DNA of 22,231 bases from DASZZV01 sp035544835 (GCA_035544835.1 DASZZV010000033.1:1-22231), one strand, 5' to 3'; counted from the first letter of the stretch, positions 15,354-22,231 are shown. The notes: generated by a model from the sequence alone, not told the origin. A program made the numbers and translations.

Positions 15354-15384
15354 TCGCGCCTCGGCCTTTTCTAGTTCTAAATTC

Positions 15385-15420
15385 TCAATTTTTCATTTTT
15401 CATTTTTCATTCTTCATTTC
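15385..15420 (-). repeat. Heptanucleotide array 1, right arm (opposite orientation)
   Basis: TCAATTTT is followed by four heptamers, TCATTTT, TCATTTT, TCATTCT and TCATTTC (15393-15420). TCATTCT is the exact reverse complement of the left-arm unit AGAATGA, so this is a short, partly decayed inverted copy, 31 bp from the left arm and ending 15 bp before the ndh stop codon. Confidence 0.8.
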
Positions 15421-15434
15421 TTTTCTCGTTCTCC

Positions 15435-16697
15435 TCACGTCTCGTCCCCCTGCGTCGACGTGATCAGCCTCGCGCCCCGCTGATAGGTGACATACGCCCA
15501 GGCCCACTGGATCATCACGAACAACCGGTTCCGGAATCCGATCAGAAAAAGAATGTGAATGAACAGCCAGGCCATCCAGGCGATCAGGCCGCTGAGTTTG
15601 AAAGGGCCGATTTCACCGACGCCGGCGGCTCTCCCGATGGTGGCCAGCGATCCTTTGTCGCGATAATGAAACGGCCGAAGCGCCCTTCCCCTCAGCGCCA
15701 GCTTCACGTTCCCGGCGGCGTGAATGCCTTCCTGGATCGCGGCCGGACAGACTCCCGGCACCATCCTGCCTCGATCCTCGAGTGCGGAGAGGTCGCCAAC
15801 CACGTAAACCCTCGGATCTCCCGGGATGGTCAAGGTCGCTTCGATGTTCACGCGTCCGGCACGGTCCAGCGGGACTCCCAGCGCCGCACCGAGAGGGGAG
15901 GCCTTGACGCCGGCAGCCCAGAGAATCGTGTGCGCGCTAAGGTGTTCCTCGCCGAAGACGACGCCAGTTTCGTCCATCTTCGTGACGCGAGCGTTCTGCC
16001 GAACTTCGACACCGAGTGCCCGGAGCTGGTCCTCAGCTTTTCTCGAGAGAGGAGGAGGGTAGGTCTGCAGGACCCGATCGAGCCCCTCTACCAGAATGAC
16101 CCGCGCATCCCGCGGATCGAAATGACGAAAGTCACGAGCCAGAGTGTGTTGAGCAATTTCCGCGACCGCGCCGGCAAGCTCGACTCCGGTCGGACCGCCG
16201 CCGACGATGACGAAGGTGAGCCAGGCCGCACGCTGGCCGGCGTCCCTTTCTTTTTCGGCCATTTCGAATGCCATGAGAATGCGGCGGCGGATCTCGAGGG
16301 CATCCTCCAGATTCTTGAGCCCGGGGGCGATTCGCGCCCAGTCGTCGTGACCGAAGTACGAATGGGTCGCACCTGTCGCGATGATCAGGTAGTCGTAGGC
16401 GATGTCCTCGTCGCCGACTCGGACCGTTCGGGTCTGGCGATCGATGGCGCGTGCTTCCCCCAGGAGGACCGTGACGTTCTTCTGATCCCGTAGAATCGAT
16501 CGGATGGGGGCGGCAATATCCGATGGATTCAGAGCCGCGGTTGCGACCTGATAGAGCAGCGGCTGGAAGAGGTGATGATTGCGCCGGTCGATGACGAGAA
16601 CCTCGGCTGCCGCATCGCGAAGGTGTTTGGCGGCGTACAGCCCGGCGAAGCCTGCACCAATGATGACGATCCGGGGAGGGGCGGTGTTGACCGGCAT
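15435..16697 (-). CDS. ndh: Type II NADH dehydrogenase (NAD(P)/FAD-dependent oxidoreductase)
   Basis: NDH-2 passes electrons from NADH to quinone without pumping protons, at the inner face of the membrane. The 420-residue protein starts with an FAD-binding Rossmann motif (VIIGAGFAGLYAA), then HHLFQPLLYQVATAAL typical of NDH-2, YDYLIIATGA, a second Rossmann motif for NADH (VIVGGGPTGVELAG), TILWAAGV and VYVVGDLSAL. A C-terminal hydrophobic region (SGLIAWMAWLFIHILFLIGF and FVMIQWAWAY) anchors it to the membrane. I start at ATG 16697 because the family begins just before the first Rossmann motif; its ribosome binding site is weak. The frame is open to 16964, but that part crosses inverted repeat D. 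A thiol or sulfide oxidoreductase is less likely. Confidence 0.9.
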   Translation of the reverse strand: MPVNTAPPRIVIIGAGFAGLYAAKHLRDAAAEVLVIDRRNHHLFQPLLYQVATAALNPSDIAAPIRSILRDQKNVTVLLGEARAIDRQTRTVRVGDEDIAYDYLIIATGATHSYFGHDDWARIAPGLKNLEDALEIRRRILMAFEMAEKERDAGQRAAWLTFVIVGGGPTGVELAGAVAEIAQHTLARDFRHFDPRDARVILVEGLDRVLQTYPPPLSRKAEDQLRALGVEVRQNARVTKMDETGVVFGEEHLSAHTILWAAGVKASPLGAALGVPLDRAGRVNIEATLTIPGDPRVYVVGDLSALEDRGRMVPGVCPAAIQEGIHAAGNVKLALRGRALRPFHYRDKGSLATIGRAAGVGEIGPFKLSGLIAWMAWLFIHILFLIGFRNRLFVMIQWAWAYVTYQRGARLITSTQGDET

Positions 16698-16701
16698 GCC
16701 T

Positions 16702-16881
16702 AGCCCGCATTTCTCACAGGGTTTCTGCTGCGGAATCGGATAGCTGCGTGTCTGCTTCGTTGCACAGCATTTTCGCTCCTCAACATAGTTACTACTATCC
16801 CTCGTCGCGAAAACGCCGTGCGCCTCGCATCCACGCCGCTCTCCGCTTCCTCGCGACGAAACCCTGTAAGAAATGCGGGCT
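16702..16881. repeat. Inverted repeat D upstream of ndh (possible MITE or REP doublet)
   Basis: The 23-nt segment 16702-16724 and the reverse complement of 16859-16881 match at 22 positions (core AACCCTGTRAGAAATGCGGG). They enclose 134 bp that contains a further inverted pair, TCGTCGCGA near 16802 and TCGCGACGA near 16851. The element fills the 196-bp space between the small Cys-rich gene and ndh and ends four bases before the ndh start codon, so it would form the ndh 5' leader. No protein is supported. Confidence 0.7.
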
Positions 16882-16893
16882 CGGTGACGCTCT

Positions 16894-17316
16894 TCAGCTG
16901 GCTTTTCGCGAAGCCGAGTGTGCCTCGATCGACGCCTCTTCCGGTTTCCCTTCCCACGCTCCATAGGAGAGACAACGGACGCAGGTGAAGAGGAGACGGT
17001 TGATGCCGCTTCCCGCCTGGAGCTCCCGCTGATCGATCACCAGTTTGGACTGGCATCGATAGCAGAGAACGCGGTCGCCCTGCTGCAGAAACACGACCAG
17101 CCCTTCGATCTGTGGTCCGTTGAACTCCTGCTGACGGGGACGCTGCGGGATCGTGATCGTTTCTTTCCCTTTGGGACAGTCGAGGTAGATGTGATCGGCG
17201 TAGGTTGTCTGAATGAACGATCCCTTCATCTTCACTCCGGGGTGTCTCGGGCAAAGCAGATCCTCTTTTGCCCAGAAGCTCTTCGCCAGCTCTCGAAGCT
17301 CGTCGATTTCAGCCAT
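16894..17316 (-). CDS. Small Cys-rich, probably zinc-binding protein of unknown function
   Basis: The 140-residue protein has three likely metal-binding groups: LLCPRHPGVKMKG with a later YLDCPKG, then VLCYRCQSKLVID, then FTCVRCLSYGAW. The two CxxC knuckles and a C-x2-H suggest one or two zinc ribbons. The N-terminus (MAEIDELRELAKSFWAKED) is a predicted helix, and the C-terminus is acidic then basic. I recognise no family. I start at ATG 17316; the frame opens at 17439 but lacks similarity beyond this Met. TATAAT lies seven bases upstream of the start with no Shine-Dalgarno, so the message may be leaderless. It is upstream of ndh in the same direction; co-transcription through repeat D is possible. 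Confidence 0.72.
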   Translation of the reverse strand: MAEIDELRELAKSFWAKEDLLCPRHPGVKMKGSFIQTTYADHIYLDCPKGKETITIPQRPRQQEFNGPQIEGLVVFLQQGDRVLCYRCQSKLVIDQRELQAGSGINRLLFTCVRCLSYGAWEGKPEEASIEAHSASRKAS

Positions 17317-17323
17317 TGCGGCG

Positions 17324-17329
17324 ATTATA
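17324..17329 (-). promoter_or_regulatory. Consensus -10 box, possibly giving a leaderless mRNA
   Basis: A perfect TATAAT reads on the minus strand at 17329-17324, seven bases before ATG 17316. No good -35 lies at 16-18 bp spacing, and no ribosome binding site is present, so initiation at or next to the A of ATG is plausible. Confidence 0.4.
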
Positions 17330-17373
17330 GCGAACTGAGAGTTTCCTGGCCCGAGGTTGACAGAGGTTGAGAA

Positions 17374-17402
17374 TTGAGAAAACGGGCTCGTGCGCGGATA
17401 AT
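17374..17402 (+). promoter_or_regulatory. Predicted sigma70-type promoter of the PilZ gene
   Basis: TTGAGA (17374-17379) is followed after exactly 17 nt by GATAAT (17397-17402), five of six consensus bases in each box. The expected start near 17409 leaves a leader of about 55 nt before ATG 17465, with GGAG eight bases ahead of the ATG. Confidence 0.6.
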
Positions 17403-17464
17403 GATCACATTCCCAGGGCCTGAAGGCTCGACCGTCCAACCTTTGACCATTCCGGAGTAGCCAA

Positions 17465-18154
17465 ATGGAAGCAAGTCAGGGAAACCGTCGTCACACGGAT
17501 CGCGTCCGACTGCCTATGCCGCGTCCGGCGCGACTCGGCATGTTCAACGTGGTGCTGAACGATGTCAGCATCGCAGGCGCCTGCATTCAACATCACGTGC
17601 AGGTGCCACCGCAGACAATTTTCCCTCTCCAGTTCCGGTGGGAGAAGCAACAGATGGAGCTGGGCTGCCGGGTCGTTCGGAGCAGGCTCGAAACCTTCAA
17701 CCGAGGGGACACGACTCTTCGGATCTATCAGTCGGGACTTCTCTTCGTCGAGAAAGACGGCGGGCTGCTGAAGCGGGCTATTGAGGATCGGATCACTCGG
17801 GCTCTCGACAGGCAGAAGGCCGACGCGTATCCGGAGTTGGGTAGGAGACCCATGCCGGCCGACTCCAGCGGCTCGTTGAACCTGAACATGCTGTTTCCTA
17901 TGATCGCCGCAGTTAGAAGTGGATTCATCCGCTGCACGATCGAGAAAGGTCAATGGAGGAGGGAATGGGTAGACACTCCCGAACAACCGAGGAATGGCTT
18001 CACGATCTCGGCGGATGAACGCTCCGAAGAGATCGAGCTGCTGATGAAGACCTATCTCAACGCGGGGACCGAAGAGCGGCGGTTGATTGCCATCTTCGCG
18101 CATCTCAGCGTTGTCGAGCCTTCCGACGTTCCGCGGAACAGCTTTCTGCCGTGA
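17465..18154 (+). CDS. PilZ domain protein (probable c-di-GMP receptor)
   Basis: PilZ domains bind cyclic di-GMP and alter motility, adhesion or polymer export. The N-terminal domain has both binding motifs: RxxxR as R9-HTD-R13 and DxSxxG as D33-VS-IA-G38 in LNDVSIAGACI. The usual beta-barrel strands follow (FPLQFRW, MELGCRVVRSR, YQSGLLFVE). Residues about 100-229 form a C-terminal extension that I do not recognise, with helices (LLKRAIEDRITRALDRQ, SEEIELLMKTYLNAG) but no enzymatic motif. It may be a partner-binding or second degenerate PilZ-like part. The gene has its own promoter, sits alone, and converges on the BNR protein gene across heptamer array 2. Confidence 0.82.
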   Translation: MEASQGNRRHTDRVRLPMPRPARLGMFNVVLNDVSIAGACIQHHVQVPPQTIFPLQFRWEKQQMELGCRVVRSRLETFNRGDTTLRIYQSGLLFVEKDGGLLKRAIEDRITRALDRQKADAYPELGRRPMPADSSGSLNLNMLFPMIAAVRSGFIRCTIEKGQWRREWVDTPEQPRNGFTISADERSEEIELLMKTYLNAGTEERRLIAIFAHLSVVEPSDVPRNSFLP

Positions 18155-18163
18155 ATCAAAAGC

Positions 18164-18237
18164 GGAAACCAGAAACCAGAAACCAGAAACCAGAAACCAG
18201 AAACCAGAAACCAGAAACCAGAAACCAGAAACCAGAA
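18164..18237 (+). repeat. Heptanucleotide tandem array 2, left arm: AGAAACC units
   Basis: GGAAACC (18164-18170) is followed by nine perfect contiguous AGAAACC units (18171-18233) and a partial AGAA. It begins ten bases after the PilZ stop codon. The top strand has purines plus CC. An open frame on the other strand reads as LVSGFWF repeats and is an artefact of the array, not a gene. Confidence 0.95.
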
Positions 18238-18272
18238 GAAGCAAAGTCTAAACCTGGCTTTGACGTAGTCCT

Positions 18273-18387
18273 GGTTTCTGGTTTACTTCCTGATTTCTGA
18301 TTTCTGATTTCTGATTTCTGATTTCTGATTTCTGATTTCTGGTTTCTGGTTTCTGGTTTCTGGTTTCTGGTTTACTTTCTGGTTTCT
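18273..18387 (-). repeat. Heptanucleotide array 2, right arm: GGTTTCT and GATTTCT units
   Basis: GGTTTCT and GGTTTAC (18273-18286), then TTCCT, then seven GATTTCT (18292-18340), four GGTTTCT (18341-18368), GGTTTAC (18369-18375), TTTCT and a last GGTTTCT (18381-18387). GGTTTCT is the exact reverse complement of the left-arm unit AGAAACC. The arms are about 35 bp apart and could pair over many contiguous units. The block of GATTTCT shows that variant units expand together. Confidence 0.95.
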
Positions 18388-18394
18388 ATCTGCT

Positions 18395-18420
18395 CCATCG
18401 CTTCACCAAATTCGTCCAGC
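18395..18420 (-). repeat. Partial duplicate of the BNR gene 3' end
   Basis: On the top strand, CCATCGCTTCACC continuing to 18420 repeats 18469-18493 (CCATCGCTTCATC onward) at about 23 of 26 positions with one gap. The second copy codes for LDELMKRW near the end of the BNR protein. The first copy lies just past that gene's stop codon, beside heptamer array 2. Confidence 0.55.
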
Positions 18421-18447
18421 CCCCTCGGCGCGACCCGTGTGGTCGTT

Positions 18448-21400
18448 TCAACGATTCTCGATCGACCGCCATCGCTTCATCAATTCATCCAGCACTCCGA
18501 GACGCGCCGTAATGGCGCTGGCTTGTTGCGTCGTCGGCGCGGCATCGACGTTCTGAATAGCGGCCAGGAGGGTACGCAGCGAGTCGATGGCAGTAGGCAG
18601 CGAATCGACACCGGCCGGCAACGACGCTTCTTCCTCATCATTGACGTCGGGATTCTTTCCTTCCAGCGCCGCCGCAGCATCGTCCCACTCCTTGAGAGCT
18701 TTCGGGTTGCCGGGCTTTTCCTGCCCCGACTTGATCTCCGCTCGTCTGGCGCGCAGCTTGTCCAGCGCAGCGCCGGCTTCGATGAGCCGGTCGTAGATCT
18801 GTTTGGAAAGAGTCCATTGCTGCTGGAGATCTGTGACCGTCGTTTTCACACGCGGGTCCATCGTCACCATCAACGGCTGCGTGAGTGTTCTCCCGTTCAC
18901 GGACAGTTTCACGATGTAGGTGCCGGGGAGTACAAAAGGTGAGGTCGGATTCGGCGCGGTGTCGTGCGGAACGGCGGAGATCGGGTAGGTGCGTTTCGCT
19001 CCAGGCATCGGCGTGATGAGCAGATCCCACACGAAACGATGCATCCCGGCGGTCGTGGGCAACGCCCGTTCCGGGCGAATCCAGTACCAGGGCACGTTCC
19101 CTTCGTCCTTCGGCGACTCTGCTTTGTCGGTGCTCGAAAATCGGCGAACGACCACACCCCGCGCGTCGGCAATCTCGAGCGTGACGGGGGTGGAGATGCC
19201 GGCCGGAAGCCAGTAGTCGAGGATGGCGCCGTCGGGGGGATTCTGTCCGGCCGATTCGTCAGGTGGAAGCGGCGTGTCGGGATACTTGCTCCAGCGAAAA
19301 CGAATCGCCGCGGCCGGTCTGAAAAGAAGAGGCGCAGCTCCAGGATTCGCACTGCGGGCGGCGATTTGCCGCAGCGGCTCTATGTCATCGAGAATCCAGA
19401 AGCCGCGGCCATGCGTCGCCACGACCACGTCATCTCCTTTGATCACCAGGTCGCGAACCGACGACGCGGGAAGGTTCTGACGCAGCGACTGCCAGTGATC
19501 GCCATCATCGAAAGAAACATAGACAGCCTGCTCCGTGCCGGCGAAAAGAAGACCTCTGGTTCTCGGATCTTCACGAACCACGTTGACGATTCCGCCAGCT
19601 GGAATGCCGCTCGTGATCTCACTCCAGGTCGCCCCACCGTCCCGCGTGCGAAGGATTTGGGGACGCAGGTCGTCCAGCCGGAAAGTGTTGATGGCCGCGT
19701 ACGCTTCCCCTTCGTCGAAGTGCGACGCGTCGATGATCGACACCTTGGCCCAGGCTCGAAGCTGAGGCGGCGTCACGTTCTTCCAGCTCTTTCCGCCATC
19801 GGTCGTGACATGCAGCAGTCCGTCGTCGGTACCGGCCCAGATCCGATTGACGTTCAGCGGTGACGGGGCCACGGCGTAGATCACACCGCGCTGCGTTACC
19901 TTCGCCGTCGCGGCATAAACACCGGCGTTAGGCGGAACTTCCCATTCCTTTCGGGACAGATCGGGACTGATTTGCGACCAGCTCTCACCGCCCGTGGTCG
20001 TCTTCCACAGAGTGTTTGATGCGAAGTAGAGGATGTGTGGATCGACAGGCGAGAAGACGATCGGCTCAGTCCTAATGACGCGGTACGTGGGATCGCTGAC
20101 GACGCGCGGCGAAATGTCTTTCGACTGGCGCGTGCGGCGATCGTATCGGGAGATCTTGCCTCCGAAGACGAGGTCGGGATCCAGGGGATCAGGAACAGCA
20201 TATCCATACTCCTCCGCCGCCGGCGTCTCCCAGTCGCGGTAGGTAATCGAACCGTTGTCGCTGCGACTCGGCACGCAGGCCGAACCGCTCTCCTGCTGTC
20301 CGCCGCAGACGCGATAAGGAAAGGTGTTGTCAGTGCTGACATGAAACATCTGCGCGGTCGGCTGGTTGTACCAGGAGCTCCAGCTCTCTCCGCCGTTCAC
20401 CGTAACGATGGCCCCCTGATCCGAGCCGATGAGGATGACTCGCGAATCATCAGGATCGATCCAGACCCGGTGGTAATCATCACCGCCCGGCGCTCCTCGA
20501 AAGGCCCCGAAGGTCTTTCCGCCATCGGTTGACTTCCAGGTGACGACGTTGGCGACGTAGACAATGTCGGAGTTTTTCGGGTCGACCCGGATCTCCTGGA
20601 AGTCTCCGTCGCGGCTCCAGAGACGCTCGTCGCTGTTCAGCAGCTCCCACGATTCGCCGGCATCATTGGAGCGATAGACGCCCGCTTTTTTCTTCGAGGC
20701 GACCACGGCGAACAGACGCTTCGTGTCGCCAGGCGAGACCTCGATTCCGATGCGTCCCACTCCGTCTGCGGTGCCCGGCAAGCCATTCGTGAGTTGCTTC
20801 CAGGTAGCGCCGCTGTCCGTCGACTTGAAGAGTCCCACTCCGGGCCCGGTGAAGTAGCCGTTCTCCCACGGACCATTTCGGGCCTCCCACAGAACCGCGT
20901 ACACAGTCGCGGGGCTGGAGGGATCGAGGGCCACATCCATGGCACCGACGTTTTCGTTTTTGTAGAGCACCTTCTGGAACGTGATGCCGCCGTCATCGGA
21001 GCGGAAGATCCCGCGCTCTTCGTTCGGACCGTAGGGGTGGCCGAGAGCAGCTACGAAAAGGCGGTTGGGGTTGCGGGGATCGATGGCGATCATCGGGATC
21101 TGCTGGGCATCGCGCAGACCGAGATGGCTCCACGTTTTTCCGGCATCAGTCGACTTGTAGATCCCGTCGCCTGTGGAGAGATCGGGACGCTGCAGTCCCT
21201 CTCCGCTTCCCACATAGATGATGTCGGGATTGGAAGGGGCGATGGCGATGGCGCCGATCGACTGCGTGGGCTGATCGTCGAAGATCGGGCTCCAGATTCG
21301 TCCGTAGTCATTGGTCTTCCAGACGCCGCCGTTGTTGGCGCCGATGTAGAAAACCCCGGGCCGCGACCTAACTCCGACCGCGGCAACGGTTCGGCCTCCC

Positions 21401-21516
21401 CGGAATGGGCCGATGAAGCGATAGCGAAGCTCCTGGTAGGCACGCGGATCGACTTGCTGTGCGTTGACGGAACTGGCGAGAAAGAAACCGAGGATTAGAA
21501 ATCGTCGCAGAGACAG
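18448..21516 (-). CDS. Exported BNR/Asp-box repeat (sortilin VPS10-like) beta-propeller protein
   Basis: The protein has many Asp-box turns (S/T-x-D-x-G-x-T-W): STDAGKTW, SDDGGITF, STDSGATW, SNDAGESW, STDGGKTF, TTDGGKSW and TRDGGATW, as in large propellers of the VPS10/BNR class often labelled glycosyl hydrolase without evidence. THGRGFWILDD ends the propeller. Then come an Ig-like domain (PVTLEIADARGVVVR, FVWDL, LPGTYIVKLSVNGRTLTQPL) and a helical C-terminus. The signal peptide is SLRRFLILGFFLASSVNAQQ. It is about 1022 residues and no catalytic residues are apparent. The start is unusual: GGAGG (21527-21523) precedes CTG 21516 by six bases. No in-frame ATG, GTG or TTG lies nearby; the nearest ATG, 21657, adds 47 unlikely residues. 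Function inferred: periplasmic or surface binding protein. Confidence 0.85.
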   Translation of the reverse strand: MSLRRFLILGFFLASSVNAQQVDPRAYQELRYRFIGPFRGGRTVAAVGVRSRPGVFYIGANNGGVWKTNDYGRIWSPIFDDQPTQSIGAIAIAPSNPDIIYVGSGEGLQRPDLSTGDGIYKSTDAGKTWSHLGLRDAQQIPMIAIDPRNPNRLFVAALGHPYGPNEERGIFRSDDGGITFQKVLYKNENVGAMDVALDPSSPATVYAVLWEARNGPWENGYFTGPGVGLFKSTDSGATWKQLTNGLPGTADGVGRIGIEVSPGDTKRLFAVVASKKKAGVYRSNDAGESWELLNSDERLWSRDGDFQEIRVDPKNSDIVYVANVVTWKSTDGGKTFGAFRGAPGGDDYHRVWIDPDDSRVILIGSDQGAIVTVNGGESWSSWYNQPTAQMFHVSTDNTFPYRVCGGQQESGSACVPSRSDNGSITYRDWETPAAEEYGYAVPDPLDPDLVFGGKISRYDRRTRQSKDISPRVVSDPTYRVIRTEPIVFSPVDPHILYFASNTLWKTTTGGESWSQISPDLSRKEWEVPPNAGVYAATAKVTQRGVIYAVAPSPLNVNRIWAGTDDGLLHVTTDGGKSWKNVTPPQLRAWAKVSIIDASHFDEGEAYAAINTFRLDDLRPQILRTRDGGATWSEITSGIPAGGIVNVVREDPRTRGLLFAGTEQAVYVSFDDGDHWQSLRQNLPASSVRDLVIKGDDVVVATHGRGFWILDDIEPLRQIAARSANPGAAPLLFRPAAAIRFRWSKYPDTPLPPDESAGQNPPDGAILDYWLPAGISTPVTLEIADARGVVVRRFSSTDKAESPKDEGNVPWYWIRPERALPTTAGMHRFVWDLLITPMPGAKRTYPISAVPHDTAPNPTSPFVLPGTYIVKLSVNGRTLTQPLMVTMDPRVKTTVTDLQQQWTLSKQIYDRLIEAGAALDKLRARRAEIKSGQEKPGNPKALKEWDDAAAALEGKNPDVNDEEEASLPAGVDSLPTAIDSLRTLLAAIQNVDAAPTTQQASAITARLGVLDELMKRWRSIENR

Positions 21517-21522
21517 GGTGCA

Positions 21523-21527
21523 CCTCC
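21523..21527 (-). promoter_or_regulatory. Shine-Dalgarno GGAGG pointing to a CTG start
   Basis: GGAGG reads on the minus strand six bases upstream of CTG 21516-21514, which begins the signal peptide of the BNR protein. The GTG that overlaps the box is out of frame. It is the only good ribosome binding site near the N-terminus. Confidence 0.55.
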
Positions 21528-21705
21528 GAAGAAAGGGAGAGATTAGCAGAGCTCTTTGAAGTTCGGTCCGCCAGCCAGGAGAATGGTCAGACGAAATCGG
21601 AGAAGACCTGGAGTGTGACTCGTTCCTCTGGTGGAGCAATTCCCCGGCAATCGGCACCCGCGTGCCACAACCCGGTCCGGCACAAAAGCGGCAGGAAGGT
21701 GCCGG

Positions 21706-22231
21706 ATGTCCTTAACCTGGTTCGCGGTCGTCGCCGGTCTCGCTTTCGTCTTCTTCATCGCCGCGAATGTCTCGACGGGCGAGAAGAAAATCGAACGGAA
21801 AATCGAGTGGCTTTACTCGGTTGCCGACCCCGGCTTCCAGCGATCGATGGGCACCCTGCTGGGGCCGCAGATCACGGCCGGGAATCTCGCGCGCGAGCTG
21901 GTGAACGGCGATCAGATTTTTGCGGCCATGCTCGAAGCGATTCGATCAGCGCGAAAGTCGATCACCTTTGAGACGTACATCTACTGGTCCGGGAAGATCG
22001 GACAGGAGTTCGCGGATGCTCTCTCGGATCGAGCCCGCGCCGGTGTGCGCGTGCACCTGCTGCTCGACTGGGTGGGGACGAGCAAGATGAAGCATGAGGA
22101 GCTCGACGCCATGACTGAGGCTGGTGTCCAGATCCAGAAGTACCACCCCATCCGCATCTATAACCTCGGGCGGCTGAACAACCGCACCCATCGCAAGCTG
22201 CTTGTGGTCGACGGTTGCATTGGCTTCACGG
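21706..22231 (+). CDS. Cardiolipin synthase-like phospholipase D family protein (partial, 5' end)
   Basis: The frame runs from ATG 21706 off the end of the window; 175 residues are visible. An N-terminal membrane helix (LTWFAVVAGLAFVFFIAA) is followed by a PLD-type domain: DQIFAAMLEAIRSARKSITFETYIYW, GQEFADALSDRARAGVRVHLLLDWVG, and the first HKD motif H162-R-K164-L-L-V-V-D169. This pattern fits bacterial cardiolipin synthases, which join two phosphatidylglycerols (or PG and PE) at the membrane. A second HKD motif should follow outside the window. AGGAAGG lies upstream of the ATG. It diverges from the BNR gene, with 189 bp between starts in which I see no clear promoter. Confidence 0.85.
   Translation, partial: MSLTWFAVVAGLAFVFFIAANVSTGEKKIERKIEWLYSVADPGFQRSMGTLLGPQITAGNLARELVNGDQIFAAMLEAIRSARKSITFETYIYWSGKIGQEFADALSDRARAGVRVHLLLDWVGTSKMKHEELDAMTEAGVQIQKYHPIRIYNLGRLNNRTHRKLLVVDGCIGFT

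Noticed and set aside
15555..16493. 312-residue plus-strand open frame
   Set aside because: Antisense to ndh, which has both nucleotide-binding motifs.
16698..16964. N-terminal extension of the NADH dehydrogenase
   Set aside because: It translates inverted repeat D and is basic low-complexity sequence before the Rossmann motif that normally begins this family.
17405..18244. Long minus-strand open frame starting with repeated LVSGFWF
   Set aside because: Its N-terminus is the translated heptamer array and the rest is antisense to the PilZ gene, which has a promoter, ribosome binding site and domain motifs.
18964..19863. 299-residue plus-strand open frame
   Set aside because: Antisense to the BNR gene, where the Asp-box repeats are clear.
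20794..21498. 234-residue plus-strand open frame
   Set aside because: Antisense to the N-terminal propeller of the BNR protein; no independent support.

Overview
The window looks like a chromosomal segment of a GC-rich, Gram-negative bacterium. LPS enzymes (KdsC, an LpxL-type acyltransferase), large secreted DUF11 and BNR proteins, and abundant intergenic palindromes suggest Acidobacteriota or a close relative. The phylum is an inference from gene content; there is no rRNA or tRNA to confirm it. The segment holds 18 genes, two of them cut by the window edges. I see no integrase, transposase, phage gene or CRISPR array.

Layout. (1) 1-195: tail of an unidentified + strand gene. (2) 528-4751, minus strand: five overlapping genes read in the order secreted Zn-phospholipase C/P1-nuclease-like protein, purH, kdsC, lpxL-type acyltransferase, acpH. 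(3) 4969-5685, minus: short secreted NHL protein. (4) 6008-6643, plus: Fe-S uracil-DNA glycosylase-like protein, convergent with (5) 6879-8513, minus: an unusual beta-ketoacyl synthase. (6) 8575-11357, plus: small lipoprotein, unknown helical protein, and dacB. (7) 11468-15109, plus: 1213-residue secreted multidomain protein with its own promoter and terminator. (8) 15435-17316, minus: type II NADH dehydrogenase and a small Cys-rich protein. (9) 17465-18154, plus: PilZ protein. (10) 18448-21516, minus: large BNR-repeat exported protein. (11) 21706 to the end, plus: cardiolipin-synthase-like PLD protein.

Much of the content serves the cell envelope: Kdo phosphatase, Kdo-dependent acyl transfer and ACP turnover sit in one coupled operon, with dacB, a cardiolipin synthase, several secreted repeat proteins and a PilZ (c-di-GMP) protein elsewhere.

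The most striking pattern lies between the genes. The window has exactly four convergent gene junctions, and all four contain a large inverted-repeat element, from four unrelated sequence families. Two are REP-doublet-like palindromes: one has compensated stem changes, and the other supplies the stop codon of the ketosynthase gene. Two are opposed arrays of 7-bp tandem repeats, with different sequences but the same period and the same purine-to-pyrimidine layout. Further inverted repeats lie in one divergent and one tandem junction. A role in two-way transcription termination or 3'-end protection is a hypothesis, not something the sequence proves.
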